From Prostheceraeus crozeri (lineage: Eukaryota; Platyhelminthes; Polycladida; Euryleptidae): a stretch of 64,000 nt of DNA. Where the stretch lies: assembly GCA_907163375.1 (NCBI GenBank), contig CAJQUW010010335.1, forward strand, positions 124,001 to 188,000. Direction: 5' to 3'. Shown here in pieces: positions 34,162 to 47,362 of this stretch. Numbering within the stretch: the stretch's first letter is position 1; every line of letters starts with the position of its first letter. The position numbers and the translations under genes are program-made. The notes beneath the pieces are model-generated. The model was not told where the DNA came from. It ran no database searches and was given only the letters and a program-made list of their open reading frames with translations.

Positions 34162-35504
34162 TCTCTTGCAACAAATTTCGAAAAGTTTGAATTCTGAATC
34201 CCGATACATTGCGGGAAATCTAGCCAAATTCTTTTCAATGACATGAATGATCACAACTACATAATGTAAGTCAAAATCTTCTTAAGTTTGCAAATATTTA
34301 TACAACATGGCCATTTTCTCTCTTGAATTTAGTAAATATTCCTGTTCGAGTATAACAGACGAAATCGACACTGTCAATGTAGACTGTCCCCTGAAGTTTT
34401 CAATTCATATTTCACTTTTCAAAAAAACATTTCTAAGAATTGGAGCTGTCCAAAATTTGTATATGGACTGCTGTCACTAAACCACTAAACCATGTCTGCA
34501 ATACGGATTACCTTACTATGGGAAGAAATGACACTTCGGACTGTGTTGCCAGCTAATCAGTAGTCAATCATTCTCGTGCAAAGACTAATTGGAGATCTAA
34601 TTCATCTTGATGGCAAGTGCTGAAGATGTGACTTCAAATCTTTTAGCTTTACATACATCCTTACATTTCTCAAAGTCAAGCACGAAAAATCACTTGTTAT
34701 CAAGATAAAAGCGCCCACCGTGTTGTAATTGCACGAGTCACAGGAAAGACTTTTAGCTTTTGACACAGTCGAAAGATCATTTCTTCTCAGAGTAAAATCA
34801 TTCATATCGTGAGCAATGCTCAGTGACAGCAGCCCATCAACAAATGTATAGCTTTGTGAATTAGGACCCATCAACTCCGATTAACTACGGTAGTATCCGC
34901 AAGCACATTCTTTCTGTCAATTCGCTTTTCATACTCTCTCTCACGAAAATCTTTGATATGACATGTTGTCTATTATCAATGAAAGTAGAAGAGCCGGGTT
35001 CATTTGAATTCAAGCTCAGCATTCTCATCTCACATTATATATTTTTATATAATTTCATTTAATAGATTCATGCTAAGTCCTTCATGCATACTTGAGTAAT
35101 GCAGGGTTTTCCTGGGTAGTAGAGTTTGAAGTGAAAACGACACTTGATCCACGACCTGTTTGACCCAATACTTTTCTGACTTACTAGTCCGAGAGCTACT
35201 GACGTTTTCTTCCTAAATTCGCGCACAAGCTTCTTGTTAATTTTAATTTATATTATTATATTATAATTAATATATATGCCATGAGGGAAATCAAAGAAAG
35301 CTGCTTCATTACTAATTTTACACCTTTGAATTCTGTATAAGTTTTTTCACTCCATTCAGTTGTAATATTACACTACCTCCAGTATATATGAATAAATGCA
35401 AAAATACATCGAAACCGGTAGCAACAGGAATTTGACTTTTGGTCCATAATATCTTTTATTTACATATGATGATTAATTTCGCCATTGGCCGGTTGAATAA
35501 ATAA
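34162..35504. other. Intergenic, nothing recognised
   Basis: Downstream of the receptor. No further exon, RNA gene or repeat can be supported. Confidence 0.4.
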
Positions 35505-35620
35505 ATGAAAGACGAGGCCAATAAATAAGATCTTATTTTGATAATATTTCGACTGCCTCTTTTACAAGTCTGATGGTAAAAAGAATTCTATCAACACTCT
35601 TACATACAAAATTTGAAAGG
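35505..35620 (-). mobile_element. Penelope-like element copy 2, end piece
   Basis: Reverse complement of 42985-43100 (shared ATAAGATCTTATTTTGA, AAGAATTCTATCAACACTC). It is the continuation of the piece at 37978-38370, separated from it by an insertion of about 2.36 kb. Confidence 0.7.
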
Positions 35621-35683
35621 TAATAATATTACATATTATATGCATTGTTACTGAACCGGAAATCTATGACATCAAAAATCCAA

Positions 35684-37688
35684 GATTTTGATCTGCCAAG
35701 GAGGTCTAGATATCTATAATTGTACAGGAGCCAGAATGACACTTTCTGTGGGAGAGCTTCGAAGGCCTGCTGCAGAGATAGGATGGTTCAAACTCTACTT
35801 GCTTATGCATGCTAAAGCAATAAGCAGTTTCGGAATTTATCTTGCATTGTCAAAGCAGGGTCAAAGTTAATTCATTCATTCTTGATAATGAATAAATGCA
35901 ATGTTCACAGGAGCAAAACTAATTATAAATTGAATGGCATTCCCTATGTCTCAGTATGCCACATACCAGGAAAAACGCTATATGGAAAACGTTGGATTGA
36001 TTGCATTCCTAATACTGTGACAATAACAAAAAGTATTCGAATCTGCTGGAAAAGTTGGCCATCGACGGGAATTTCATGACAAGAAAGGCACGATTTTCAG
36101 ACTAAAAGATCCACCAAGTGTGTTTTGTTGTAATAAGGCACTAATGCATAACAAATCACGTGAAATCCATGAACGAAAAATTTTCAATAGAAGTATCAGA
36201 CGAGTTCGATTCATTCGAAAAGCGCGATGGCATCAAAGGATTGATTCATCGACATGATTAAATCTATCTTTTTTTAATGATGAGCTGTTTATCAAATTAT
36301 CCGACGAATGCATCCAAATGTTTCGGCTGATTAATGATGACTTTATACAGTTTTCTACAAAAATTGATAAATTCATGAATGTCTCTGTGAAATCATGCGG
36401 AGATCTTGTGAATATTTGTGATTTTCTCGGATTCCAACATCTTTAAAGATGGTCTCATCTTGAAGCAATTATTAATCACGCAAAAATCATGTCACCTTGT
36501 AAGCAGAAGAACTTTCAAACTGATGAACTCTATTTCCTAATTGACAGTTATCAAATTTGTCATTCAATACTAATCGATATGCTTCTACTACGACGGCTGT
36601 AACTCAGTTATTTCTTGTTATCGTGCAAGGTATTCAACATTAAGACAATACCTACATCTTCCGCATCCCGATACTTTGAAAAAATTGTGATCTCTCTGGG
36701 TTTGGGTCTACCGATGACGTTCGTGAGAAGCTTGGCATCTCCTCTGAGTTGCATGGCATGCAAAAATCATATTCGACGAGACATATGTCAAACCTTCAAT
36801 ACGTTTGCGTGGAAACGATCTGATCGGGTATTCCCAGTGATATTCCGAAGACGATCAATCCTGCCCGGGCAATCCTTGTTCTCATGATAAGTCGCTAGAT
36901 TGGAGAAAAGTCTTCAGCAGCAAGACTGATGCCTGTTTTCTTACCTTGATGGCTGAATTTTATACTTAACTGATAGCTTCGATAAAAGTCATTTCAGAAT
37001 GTGAGGACGAGCGAAAGCTTTGATATGTGATTACCATGCCACAATATGGCAAGCGTTGTTATATCAAAATCTTCCTTGTGATCCGAGTTCATCTTGGAAA
37101 ATAAGGCATCTGACTGATGTTTGATTATACGTTCTCTTTCATCAGAAATATCTGATGAAGAACATACGCAACCATCGGATCACAGGATGTCACAAAAAAA
37201 TTGACTCTGATATTCTTAGGGAGTAAGCGCAAAATCGCAGGTGCGTGGTAAGACATCGTCGATTTGCAAGAGGATACAAAACATGTTCTTAAAATTGCTG
37301 TCTTGACTTTTTTGGTATGTTTTCCATCGAGCATTCAAAGAAAAAATTTACCTTTGGTTCTCAACGTATTCACATAAAAAGTAGTTGCACTTATTTTGAA
37401 TAGCAAATACAAATCCTGCGGAATTCACTGGTTCCATATTTTTCAAATTTTGAAATTTTGAATGAAATATCTCCCGATCTTCACATTCGATTCAGTGACA
37501 GTGAAAGAGAGCAGATAATTCACAGGTTACACAAAAATTTGACAAAACTTGCAAAATATTGCAAATTCATTCAATGTTGTGATATGCTCCTATCTCTGTA
37601 ACAGGCCTTCGAAGCTCTCCCACAGAAAGTGCCATTCTGCCTCCTGTACAATTACAGATATCTAGACCTCCTTGGATCTGCAAAAGAC
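35684..37688. mobile_element. Unclassified DNA element with 105-bp inverted repeats
   Basis: The inverted repeats at 35684-35790 and 37583-37688 share CAAGGAGGTCTAGATATCT, TGTACAGGAG and CACTTTCTGTGGGAGAGCTTCGAAGGCC. Interior frames (35882-36079, 36615-36887) are short and not recognised. The element lies within the segment that splits Penelope copy 2 (about 35621-37977). The superfamily is unknown; no clear target duplication is seen at these ends. Confidence 0.6.
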
Positions 37689-37862
37689 TCAAATCTATGA
37701 TAATTTTATACATAGCCCATGCAAGTCAGAACATTGAAGTATGTAAAGCTTGAGATATCTACGAGTCCATATTGTGAGCCATAGGAATCACTTCAATGTC
37801 ATTTTCACTGGGAATGCGAAGATGGATGGTGAAATGCTCCTACCTCAATGGTATTACATGGC

Positions 37863-37904
37863 AAATTAGACGGCCTTAATTATGCAATCAAGGCCGTCTA
37901 ATTT
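37863..37904. repeat. Perfect 15-bp hairpin
   Basis: AAATTAGACGGCCTT and its exact complement are separated by 12 bases. No T-run follows. It may be a foldback MITE relic. Confidence 0.7.
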
Positions 37905-37977
37905 GGATTTGGAGATATATGAACGACTTTCATAAAAAAATGACAGGTGAAATATCGGCGGACAACCCTACTTACTC

Positions 37978-38370
37978 AGCAACAATGAAAATCTATGGAT
38001 TTTGGTTGAGGATTACATTCATAGCTGGTGAATTCACTTTGACATACTATTTCTCTGCAGTCTTTCGTTCATAGCTGTTGGAAAAATTATGTTGGAGAAC
38101 TAATTATCTTGAGCTTATCGGATGTTGCAAAAATGGAGGCGTGCTTACTTTTGAAATGTTTATACACATTGCTTTCTTTCATAGTAATATGTTGATGCAT
38201 TCTTCGTCTTATAGTGCATTGAGATTCACCGATATATGATTCATCACAAATTTTGCATTACATTTATATTTCATTTATTTATAAACCGTATTTTTTCATA
38301 AAGCAGATATTCTCGTTGTTACAGTAGTTGCTATGACACGGGAAATTGTCTCGTCAACGGCTTGGGTGAG
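37978..38370 (-). mobile_element. Penelope-like element copy 2, endonuclease part
   Basis: Reverse complement of about 42650-42985, the GIY-YIG endonuclease end of copy 1, with scattered substitutions and small indels. The protein is broken here. Shared words include GGAGGCGTGCTTACTTTTGA and GATGCATTCTTCGTCTTATAGT on the plus strand. Confidence 0.75.
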
Positions 38371-38523
38371 TATGAGTTTATTTCAAATACATTGGAAATT
38401 ATGTAATACATGTACTTTTGACGTAGGCAAGATTGAGTTGTTTAAAGCATCTTACATAAGAGCAAGACAAAGTTAGTATGTTGCAGTGTAAAGAAAAAGT
38501 AATTTAGTCAATCACAGCTCTGC

Positions 38524-41291
38524 TTAAAATGCTGATGACCTTCGGAAAAAACGAGTTTCTTCGTCGGAAAAACGAACGTAAGGCGGGATGAAACGTCCAG
38601 AGTGGAGAGACGTAGAAGGACACAGTGTATGCAGTGGATGTGCACAGTTTCTGCTAATTGAGTGCAAAAGTTTTACAGCAGCTTCCTCACGACGCGATTT
38701 TAAGTCCGGCATGATGATACATGGGCACCTAGCGAAAACAGTGAAGAATATTCTATCATGGATAGGATCAAACCGTAATACACTTTTGGCATATCAGATG
38801 CGCTTAGAATTGGCTTCAATACACGTGAAGCATATAGCCTCCTTGAGACACATCTCGCCGCATATTCAATTTGCTTATCCCATTTAAGGTCAGCAGAAAA
38901 ATGATGACCAAGGATTTTGAGGTCATCGACATTTTGAACATCAGGGATGCTTGGGATGACGGTCTGTTCCTTAGACTTGAGAATCCACAAAAGCTTGCAT
39001 TCGCTAAAATTTAAGCTGAGCCCATTATTCATGGTAGACCATCGGATCATGTTTCTATGTTCTGTCATATACTGTAATCATGTGGAGAACTCTTAAATAC
39101 GGGAATGATGAAAGTGCAGTCATCGACATACTTAGCGACATGAGAAGAGTCATTTACCGGTAGAGCCAAGCGCCAAGTTAAAATATATGGTCCCAACAGG
39201 GATCCGTGAGGTATTTCAGAAAAAACTTTGGATGGACAGCTGTAGGCCTGTCCATAGGGTCGAAGCTGATTCACTGTAGCGGGGAGAGTTTTCGGCACTG
39301 GGTGAATAGTGCTGTGCTTCCAGGGGAAGGAAATTGACTTCTCAATATTGATACGTTGATGATGTGGGTCAAAGGATCAGCGATGAAATCAGAGGCGAGC
39401 TTGTAAATAGCTGTAGATATCATGTCAATACCTGGAGCTTTATTTGCTTTCAATGATGATTTAAGGCTTTGGGGACTGCTTTAACTTCGACGATGGGTCG
39501 CCAATCAGCTGAATCAGACTGCTGATACTCACCTGGAATAACAGGACTAGGGCGAATCGCTTGATTTGACATGAATTCAACATTAATGCTTTCTACAGCC
39601 TCGTATTTGATTCGTATGAGTATATCATGAAGTCCCAAGCAGTTAATCTTGAAGTTTTGGTGCCTCTATACTCGTTTACAACCTGACACAGATTTTGAAG
39701 CCCACTTCAGCTTTTCTTTCATCAGCAAGGATTCAACTTTATTACTAAGGAGTTGATGGGGTGTGAAATTTCTGTGATGATAAGTCATCCAACGCTGACT
39801 GATCAACATTTTAATCAAGGGAGTTGTATATGGTTTATCTTGGGATTAACAACAAATGGGATGACACAGTAACAAATGATGATGGAATCGTTTTAAAAAA
39901 AAACAGGATTTGATACTCTCAAACAACATCTCACATTTCTCATCAATTGACAATTTCATACCGTGCAAAGGGAAAAAAATTATTTCAGACATCATGTTCA
40001 AAAAATTGTTAACATTAGACGCTCGTAAATCATTGATTACACAACTCTTTGATTTGATGGATTTATTAGTGGGAGTACATAAGACGGAGCAGTGATCAGA
40101 CGATGCCACAGGAGAGACAACAGTGGTGATGTATGTGTTCTGAATGAGGGTGACATAAAAACCAAGTCGAGGAAGGCATCACCCCTTGTTGTTTTAGAAA
40201 CTAGGTTAATGAGGTCAAAACTGTTTTCCAGACGGCTCGTGTCAATGCGATTGAAATCGCCAAGCATTACAAACTCGTAATCAGGTTGCTGTAACATAAT
40301 AACATCACAATTTTGTACAATAAAGTTAATAACATCACTCGCGTAATTTCAAGCGATGAAAAAGTACCCAAAAACTGTTTGAGCCAAACTAACTGCCAAC
40401 AGGCTGATAGACGACTGAGCATAAGAAGGATCTGACCCAAATCGCCACTCCACCTCAAACACGACCATCACTGCGGTCATTGCGAATCACATGGAAGCCC
40501 CAGACAGAGATGATTTCATCAGAATGGTCAGGATTCAGTTGCAGCAAAATATTAGGATTCCTCCAGGAAATTAGGGCACGAATGTGGTCCATTTTATTGA
40601 AAGCCCTATTAACATTTGCACATAAAATTGATGGTAAAGGGATAGAGTTTTTTGATAAGATCAAATTTGAAAATTTCTGATATTAGACTTTTCCTGAATC
40701 CTACCTCTGTATATAACCACGTCTTTTCCTTCGTCTCTGAGTCTTTTGCATTCATTTTTCAACTGTTTCTCCTTTTCTTGCTGATATTTTGTCAAATCGG
40801 GTTTTACAAAAACTTGGCGAAACTCAGAGTTCTTGAGAGAGCTGGATTTCCTCAAAATTTACAATTTTTTATCGCTCCGTTTCAAGGACACTTTTAACAT
40901 TTGCGACCCATCCCTGCCCGGTTTCCCAGTGCGGGAACAAGACGAAATTTCAGACTCTTGAATGCGCAAAAATGTTGAAATATTGTCTATTGATACCTCG
41001 TTATGATGTTTCTTTTCATCAAGGGACCCAGATTTCTTTTCGGCCAGCCCAAAAACGATGAGTTTATTTCCACTATGTTATCTGATTTTGTTGTTCAAAT
41101 TGAGTGGACTTTAGAGACGCTACGGCATGTTCTGTTTGACCGCCTTTATGCATCACCGTTTTAATGCTATCATTTATTTCATCAATTTTTGTGGAAAAAT
41201 GCAACATAATTTCCTTCTTATTTGCATCAAGCACTTCCTTTAAGTCATCCATCGAGAAAACAGAACTGGACCGAGTTACAGGCACTGGCAT
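38524..41291 (-). mobile_element. CR1-like LINE, decayed, both ORFs
   Basis: Minus-strand order. ORF1: coiled-coil start (MDDLKEVLDANKKEIML, 41073-41291) and C-terminal block (RQVFVKPDLTKYQQEKEKQL … VVIYRGRI, 40661-40855), typical of CR1-like ORF1. ORF2: AP-endonuclease (NRAFNKMDHIRALISWRN; FVMLGDFNRID; TRGDAFLDLVF; SSDHCSV; 40664-39846), reverse transcriptase (MKANKAPGIDMISTAIYKL; HGSLLGPY; VAKYVDDCTF; 39453-39065) and thumb/tail (LKILGHHFSADLKWDKQI; HPLHTLCP; 39068-38524). At least five frameshifts or stops break ORF2, so it is dead. The 5' end is not defined; the 3' end lies near 38.5 kb, next to Penelope copy 2. Confidence 0.8.
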
Positions 41292-41524
41292 CTCGGCAGA
41301 AGTCGAAACAGTAAACTGATATCATGAAGTTCGCAAATACCATTGTCAATAGTACCATTGTAAAAACCAGTGTCAATAGACTTATAGTCAGGCCTTGTTG
41401 TCAACATGCCACCAGATCACAGCATGTGCAGCGATATCTGTTTCCACTTATTCGAGTTAATCACTGAGAACGACGTGAAAGACGAATGACAGGTTTCAGT
41501 ACGTGACTTGCTGGCAAATAAATA

Positions 41525-41795
41525 CAAGTTCGAAAACTAAGAATTTTGGGAAATGAGGCACAGTGATGTCCCATGCAGTTAGTACCAAATTCGATAACCA
41601 AATAATTGCTCTACAGGTACATGGAAGCACAGAATGATGCACGATGACAGAAGAATAAAAATTTTGGAGGAATGAGGCGCAGCGATATCCCACGTAGCAG
41701 ATTTATATACCAGACGAAGTCAGAGGCTGCAGCGATCACGATGTTATCAAATTCGATGGCCAAGGAATAATGATTAATAATGATTTGGGCACAAA
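41525..41795. repeat. Two imperfect tandem copies, about 130-150 bp
   Basis: ATGAGGCACAGTGATGTCCCA (41553 on) recurs as ATGAGGCGCAGCGATATCCCA (41672 on), and CCAAATTCGATAACCAA recurs as TCAAATTCGATGGCCAA about 160 bp later. No coding sense is seen. Confidence 0.55.
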
Positions 41796-41885
41796 AAGCA
41801 TTGAATGACACACAGACAGAGAAACGAAACGCAACCGATCAGCGCCGCGAGGAGATGGTATTGATTATCTATTGATTCTAGTCAA

Positions 41886-43100
41886 ATGTTCTTCGGTTCT
41901 CTTGACGCTGTTAATCTGTATGGTTCCATTCCATTGACGGGATCCAAGAATGTGTTCTCTGTAGTTTGTAAGTACTTTGATCAACACAAATCTATGACAA
42001 AATTACATTCACTTCCTACAAATAATTTTCAACAATTTCTTGAGTTAGTTATTACTTCTGATCTCATTTTCTTTAATGATTGTTACTATAGACAAGTTTC
42101 CGGCCTAGCTATAGGCAACAACCTTTCCCCGATTCTTGAATAATTTATATGTTTGATATTGAATCTCTCATCTTCGAAAAATTTCCTGGAAAGTTTAAAT
42201 TTTGGAAGAGATGCATTGATGATGTATTTTAGTTTCCTTCTCTCCATTAAATGAACTTCTTTTAAGTGTTAATGCCGTTAATGACAATATTACTTTTACA
42301 TTTAAAGAGCCTCATCATTCGCAAATCTCTTTCGTAGGTAGAACTGTCACATTAGAACAATCTAACTTTTGTACGAAATTCTTTTCAAAACCCTTGCATA
42401 GTGGTCACATGCTACCATGGGACAGCCATGTGCCCTTGTCTAGAAAAGTCAACCTTCTAAAATCTGAGAATCCTATAGCTCACCGAAATTGTTCGTCTCA
42501 CAGTTATCTTTTGGATGCTACAACTTTCATCAAAAACAGATTTTGTAATAACGGGTATCCTGATTCGATCATCGATTAGTATGTCAACACTGAGAAACCT
42601 AAGGGGATAAGATTGACAATACAAATACAAATTGACGAGACAATTAAGAACGACAAATAATTTCCCGTGTCATAACAACTACTGTAACAACGAGAATATC
42701 TGCTTCATGAAAAAATGCGCTTTATCAAACAAAATGCAAAATTTGTACTGAATTATGTATTGGCGAATCTCAATGTACTATAAGACGAAGAATGCATCAA
42801 CATCTAACTATGAAAGAAGGCAATGTGTATAAACATTTCAAAAGTAAGCACGCCTCCATTTTTGCAACATCTGATAAGCTCAAGATAATTAGTTCTTCAA
42901 CAGCTATGAACGAAAGACTGCAGAGAAATATTATGTCAAAGTGAATTCACCAGAATGTAATCCTCAACCAAAATCCATAGATTTTCATTCAAATTTTATA
43001 TGTAAGAGTGTTGATAGAATTCTTTTTACCATCAGACTTGTAAAAGAGGCAGTCAAAATATTGTCAAAATAAGATCTTATTTATTGGCCTCGTCTTTCTT
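41886..43100 (+). mobile_element. Penelope-like element copy 1 (RT plus GIY-YIG)
   Basis: The reverse transcriptase blocks are DAVNLYGSIPL (compare family D-x-x-x-L-[FY]-x-x-IPL), FNDCYYRQVSGLAIGNNLSPI, and FWKRCIDDVF (the [YC]-x-DD box). They are followed by ISFVGRTVTL and the linker with FIKNRFCNNGYP. The C-terminus has a GIY-YIG nuclease: CIGESQCTIRRRMHQHL … VYKHFKSKH. There are at least three interruptions (after LSPILE, after CIDDVF and before the nuclease), so it is inactive. The upstream part of the RT is absent, so the copy is 5'-truncated or cut at about 41.88 kb. Confidence 0.8.
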
Positions 43101-44320
43101 TTTGTATATATATAATATGATATATGGAATATATTATATGCTGACGCAAAAAGATTGAATTGAAGCACATGCGGACGCAAAAGGATTGTAAAAGTTCAAA
43201 TTTGAATATTTTTCTCAACTTACCAAAATGAAGATTTTGCTCGCGCCATTTTGAAAAACAATTTGAATTTCCCGCCAAATGGACGAAAACAAAACGGCGA
43301 TTTCACATCACAAATCTTGAATTTCATTCTAAGTCATGTTCTGTCAAAAAGAAATAATCCGTCGAAAATTTTAAAAGAAATACGTTACAAAAGCAAATGT
43401 AGTCAAAAAACCCAATCGACTTTGTTTCAAGGGGGCCACTGCAAAGCATGCGACACGGAGGCGAGACAGCTTTGTACGGGCAGGGCCAAGTGTTGTCTTT
43501 ATATTGAATATTGCCCTAATATATTACTGTACTATTGACTTTAAAAGTATTGTTCATGTAGTTTCTTTTCTGAGTTGTTGCAATGACATATATGATCATG
43601 TCGTCGGCCTCCAATTCAGTTCATACTATCGGAGCTGAGTATCATTTTGATACTGTATCTGTTACATTTGATGTCCGTCACATTGTAAGCAGTTTTATGG
43701 TTTCCAGTTGTATATTTATTTATTGAAATCACTTAAATTGCAGAATCAGACGCAGTTGTTCCTTTGAAGATGTGCAATTCATGAATAACATTGTTGTCAA
43801 TTTTGTTTGTATAAGAACTCTGTTGACGGTTTTGCGTTTGTCTTTATTTTAATTGATAAAAACCGATATGAACGTGGTAACATCATCTAGTGACGATGCA
43901 ATTGACTCCAGTCTATTGGGTGTTTTGTTGGTGTTATCACCTTCTCATAACTCTGTAACATGCACTGCAATTATACCTCATAACAGTTATAGGACACAAT
44001 ATTGTTGTTTTATGTTCATACACAATGCAATAAACGCACATAATTGAACGCTGATTTATTTTCTGTGTCTACAAGGCATATGGTGAGACTATAATTGTGC
44101 GAGTTTTAGAACCATTACAGACTGTTTCATGTATAATCGTTGCGCAACATATTAGCAAACATTTAACGATTAAAGTGTGAATCTTAGTTTAAGATGGGAA
44201 ACTAATTGAAGTAATGCTGTTGTTATTTTTTCTATATAAGCCAAGCACATATTTTATATCTTTATTGTAATGTTTGATAATATTAATAATAATAATATAA
44301 TAATTAGACAAAGGGACGAG
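43101..44320. other. Intergenic, nothing recognised
   Basis: A + strand frame at 43251-43538 has several Cys residues (HCKACDTEARQLC) but no recognisable domain. Confidence 0.35.
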
Positions 44321-44329
44321 AGACAAAGA

Positions 44330-45686
44330 CAATAAGAGACGTCGCACAAACATGGCCATGGCTGGGATAGACTGCCGAAAAGCATTCGATTGTGCACCCC
44401 ACTCATGCATTCTAAAGTTGCCAGAACTTTATAAGATCAGTCCATCAAACCGAGAATTAGTTCGTGCATCCATGAAAGAGTAGAAAACAACACTAAGCTG
44501 TGGAAGAGAAGAAATCGGAGAAGCTTCAATCATGAGAGAGGCATCTTCCAAGGTGATTCACTTTCTCCAATGCTGTTCTGCATGACTATAAACCCACTCA
44601 GTGAGATCCTCTACAAAGATGGAAAAGAATACATACTGAGAAGCGGTGAGAAACTTAATCACTTTCTGTATATGGACGACCTTAAGCTATACAGCAAGAA
44701 AGAAGATGACATCAATACACTAATGAGACGATACGAGACTGAAATTTGGGGTAGAGAAATACGGAAGATCAATAATACATCCCGGAAACATCAAAGAGAC
44801 ACAAGGTTTGGAGATTGAAGGGTAGATTATTCATGACGTCAATCAAGAAGGTTACGAATACCTTGGAATCCCTCAACAACAAGGGAACATTGATGAAAAG
44901 GCGAAAGAAAAAGCAAAGAGTGAATGCAAGAAACGATTGAAGCAGGTGTTAAAGTCAAAGCTTCACGCGAAGAACAAGATCGAGGAGATTAATTCATATG
45001 CAGTGCCTGTCATCAGCTACACCGGTGGCACCGTAAAGTGGACGCTACAAGAACAAAGGGAGCTAAATCGAAAGACGAGGGAAATCCTCAACATGTAGTA
45101 CGGAGGTCTACAGCCGAGAGCCGATGTCGATCGTTTCTACCTTCCCCGTGAACTGGGTGGTAGAGGGTCAAAGAACATTGAAGACATCCTAGAAAGTGAG
45201 GACAGGAGCCTTACTGTACACGCATGGTCAAACAATATGACGATCCACTGCTGACGGTGGTGACATCAGGTGGACTACATGAACAAAAGTCTGAAAGTCT
45301 TCAAACATGGAAGAGAAAGAAATATATCTATGAATCGACTTCAAAAATGGAAGAACAAACCTCCGCATGGACAGTACCCTAGACAAATGGAAGATACCAC
45401 AACAAAGGAAGCATGATATGGATGGCTGAAAAACATCAAATTGAAAATAGAAACCGAAGCATTGCTAACAGCTGCTCAAGATCAAGCGCTTAATACAAAG
45501 GTTTATACATACTGAAAGAACATACATACTGAAAGTGTCCGCCGATCCAAAGTGTAGAATGTGTAACGAGAAGGATGAGACTGTATCACATCTCCTGACA
45601 GGATGTTCTAGGTTAGCTTCCACACAATTTCTCAACAGACGCAATGAAGTGGCAAGACAGATACACAGAGATATCTGCATAGAATA
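44330..45686 (+). mobile_element. R2/NeSL-like LINE fragment (RLE type), decayed
   Basis: Reverse transcriptase motifs in several frames: AGIDCRKAFDCAPHSCIL (A box region), RGIFQGDSLSPMLFCMTINP (44536-44595), NHFLYMDDLKLYSKK (catalytic box, about 44655-44702) and EYLGIPQQ. The thumb region follows (EKAKSECKKRLKQVL … VISYTGGTVKWTLQEQREL). At the end is a CCHC knuckle, CRMCNEKDETVSHLLTGC (about 45550-45610), which in R2-like LINEs precedes a restriction-like endonuclease. Here the sequence stops at the first base of Polinton B and no endonuclease was found on the far side. At least four frameshifts or stops. Confidence 0.7.
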
Positions 45687-46690
45687 AGTAATAGGAAGAA
45701 TACCGTTCCAGGACACCGAAAAATTCAGAAAAATTGGAATCTTTAAAAACGACAAAATTCATGAATTTTAACCCTTTTTCAGGTTTTTAATACCTAAATT
45801 CATGAACTTAGACCGTTCCAGGACACCGAAAAATTCAGAAAAATTGGAATCTTTAAAAACGACAAAATTCATGAATTTGAACCCTTTTTCAGGTTTTTAA
45901 TACCTAAATTCATGAATTTAGACCGTTTCAGGACACCGAAAAATTCAGAAAAATTGGTATCTTTAAAAACGACAAAATTCATGAATTTTAACTTTTTTTC
46001 AGGTTTTTAATACCTAAATTCTTGAATTTAGACCGTTCCAGGACACCGAAAAATTCAGAAAAATTGGTATCTTTAAAAACGACAAAATTCATGAATTTTA
46101 ACCCTTTTTTCAGGTTTTTAAGACCTAAATTCATGAATTTAGACCGTTCCAGGACAACACAAATTCAGAAAAATTGGTATCTTTTAAAAACGACTAAATT
46201 CATGAATTTTAACCCTTTTTTCAGGTTTTTAAGACCTAAATTCATAAATTTAGACTATTTAAAAAGTACCATTTCTTGAAAAATTGGTATTTTTAAAAAC
46301 GACTAAATTCATGAATTTTGGTAATTTTTTCAGGTTATGAAGACCTAAATTCATAAATTTGGGCGTTTTAAAAATACCCAATTTTTCAAATTTTTCAAAA
46401 TCTCAAATTTGAGATTATGATTATTTTTTCTCTTGCTCAAATCATGACCGTTCCAGGACACTGAAAATCATAAAAGTTAAGAATCTCAAAATTTGAGAAT
46501 TACAATTTTCATTGCTTAAATCATGACCGTTCCAGGACACCGAAAAAATCATAAAAGTTAAGAATCTCAAACTTGTGATTAAGATCATTTTCTCTCTTGC
46601 TCAAATCATGACCGTTCCACGACACATCATCAAAAAATTGGTATTTTTAAAAACGTCTAAATTCATGAATTTTATCCATTTTTCAGGTTT
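45687..46690 (+). repeat. Left TIR of Polinton B with iteron arrays
   Basis: Five units of 110-111 bp (CCGTTCCAGGACA words at about 45703, 45813, 45923, 46033 and 46144) are followed by three shorter units of about 80-85 bp (near 46447, 46527, 46613). Each unit begins CCGTTCCAGGACAC or a one-base variant and continues with a CATGAATTT/AAAAACGAC segment or an AATCATAA/CTCAAA segment. Confidence 0.9.
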
Positions 46691-46826
46691 TAAAATATGA
46701 GATAACTAAAATTATGTGTCAAAAAATATTTCTTTAAAAATAGAAGAAACAAAAGTGGAAGAAACCGCAAGAATATATCCTTCATTATCATATGAACGTA
46801 GTTCTACTTTAATGGACATTGAAAAA

Positions 46827-47362
46827 TGAATAAAGAAAAACATAAAGATACAGTACGTTATATGATAGATAAGGAATCTCAATTATTATCAAGATTATAG
46901 CATTATAAAAAATTAAGAAAGAGATGGAGTAAAGTTAAGAATGTAACACAAGGAATTGGCATATTCTTAACAGCAAGTTTAGGTGCTTTAACAATTGTTA
47001 CATCTTCAGGTGTTTTAGTAATTCCAGTAGTTGCTACAGCTTTAACAGGTACGGGTGTTTTTGCAACTTCACTTGTTACAATGTTAGATAAATCTTTAAT
47101 AACTAAGAAACGAAAATCATTAAAAACTAAGCATTTACATATTAATGAAGTCTATGATAAACTACATTACTACTTTCAAAGAGTATGTGATGATAATGTT
47201 ATTACGTTTGATGAGATTGAAAAATTTGATCAAATAGCTAATGAAGTAAATCAAATATCATTTCAATTACAGTCAGAAAAAGTTGATGATAAGAATAAAC
47301 AGGATGGCAAAATTTCTAGTGATGGTAAAATTTCTAATGAAGAAAATGACAATTTTTTTTAG
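46827..47362 (+). CDS. Small membrane-active protein of Polinton B, broken
   Basis: A hydrophobic Gly/Ala/Thr-rich stretch (IGIFLTASLGALTIVTSSGV, then VIPVVATALTGTGVFATSLV) lies between basic segments and would give two membrane passes. It is followed by a helical, charged tail (KRKSLKTKHLHINEVYDKL). Small membrane-active proteins are common in adenovirus- and Polinton-like genomes, but I do not recognise this one specifically. Broken about once. Confidence 0.45.

Noticed and set aside
45687-46640. CRISPR-like array
   Set aside because: Units are 110 bp with conserved spacers, lie in a terminal inverted repeat and are in animal DNA.
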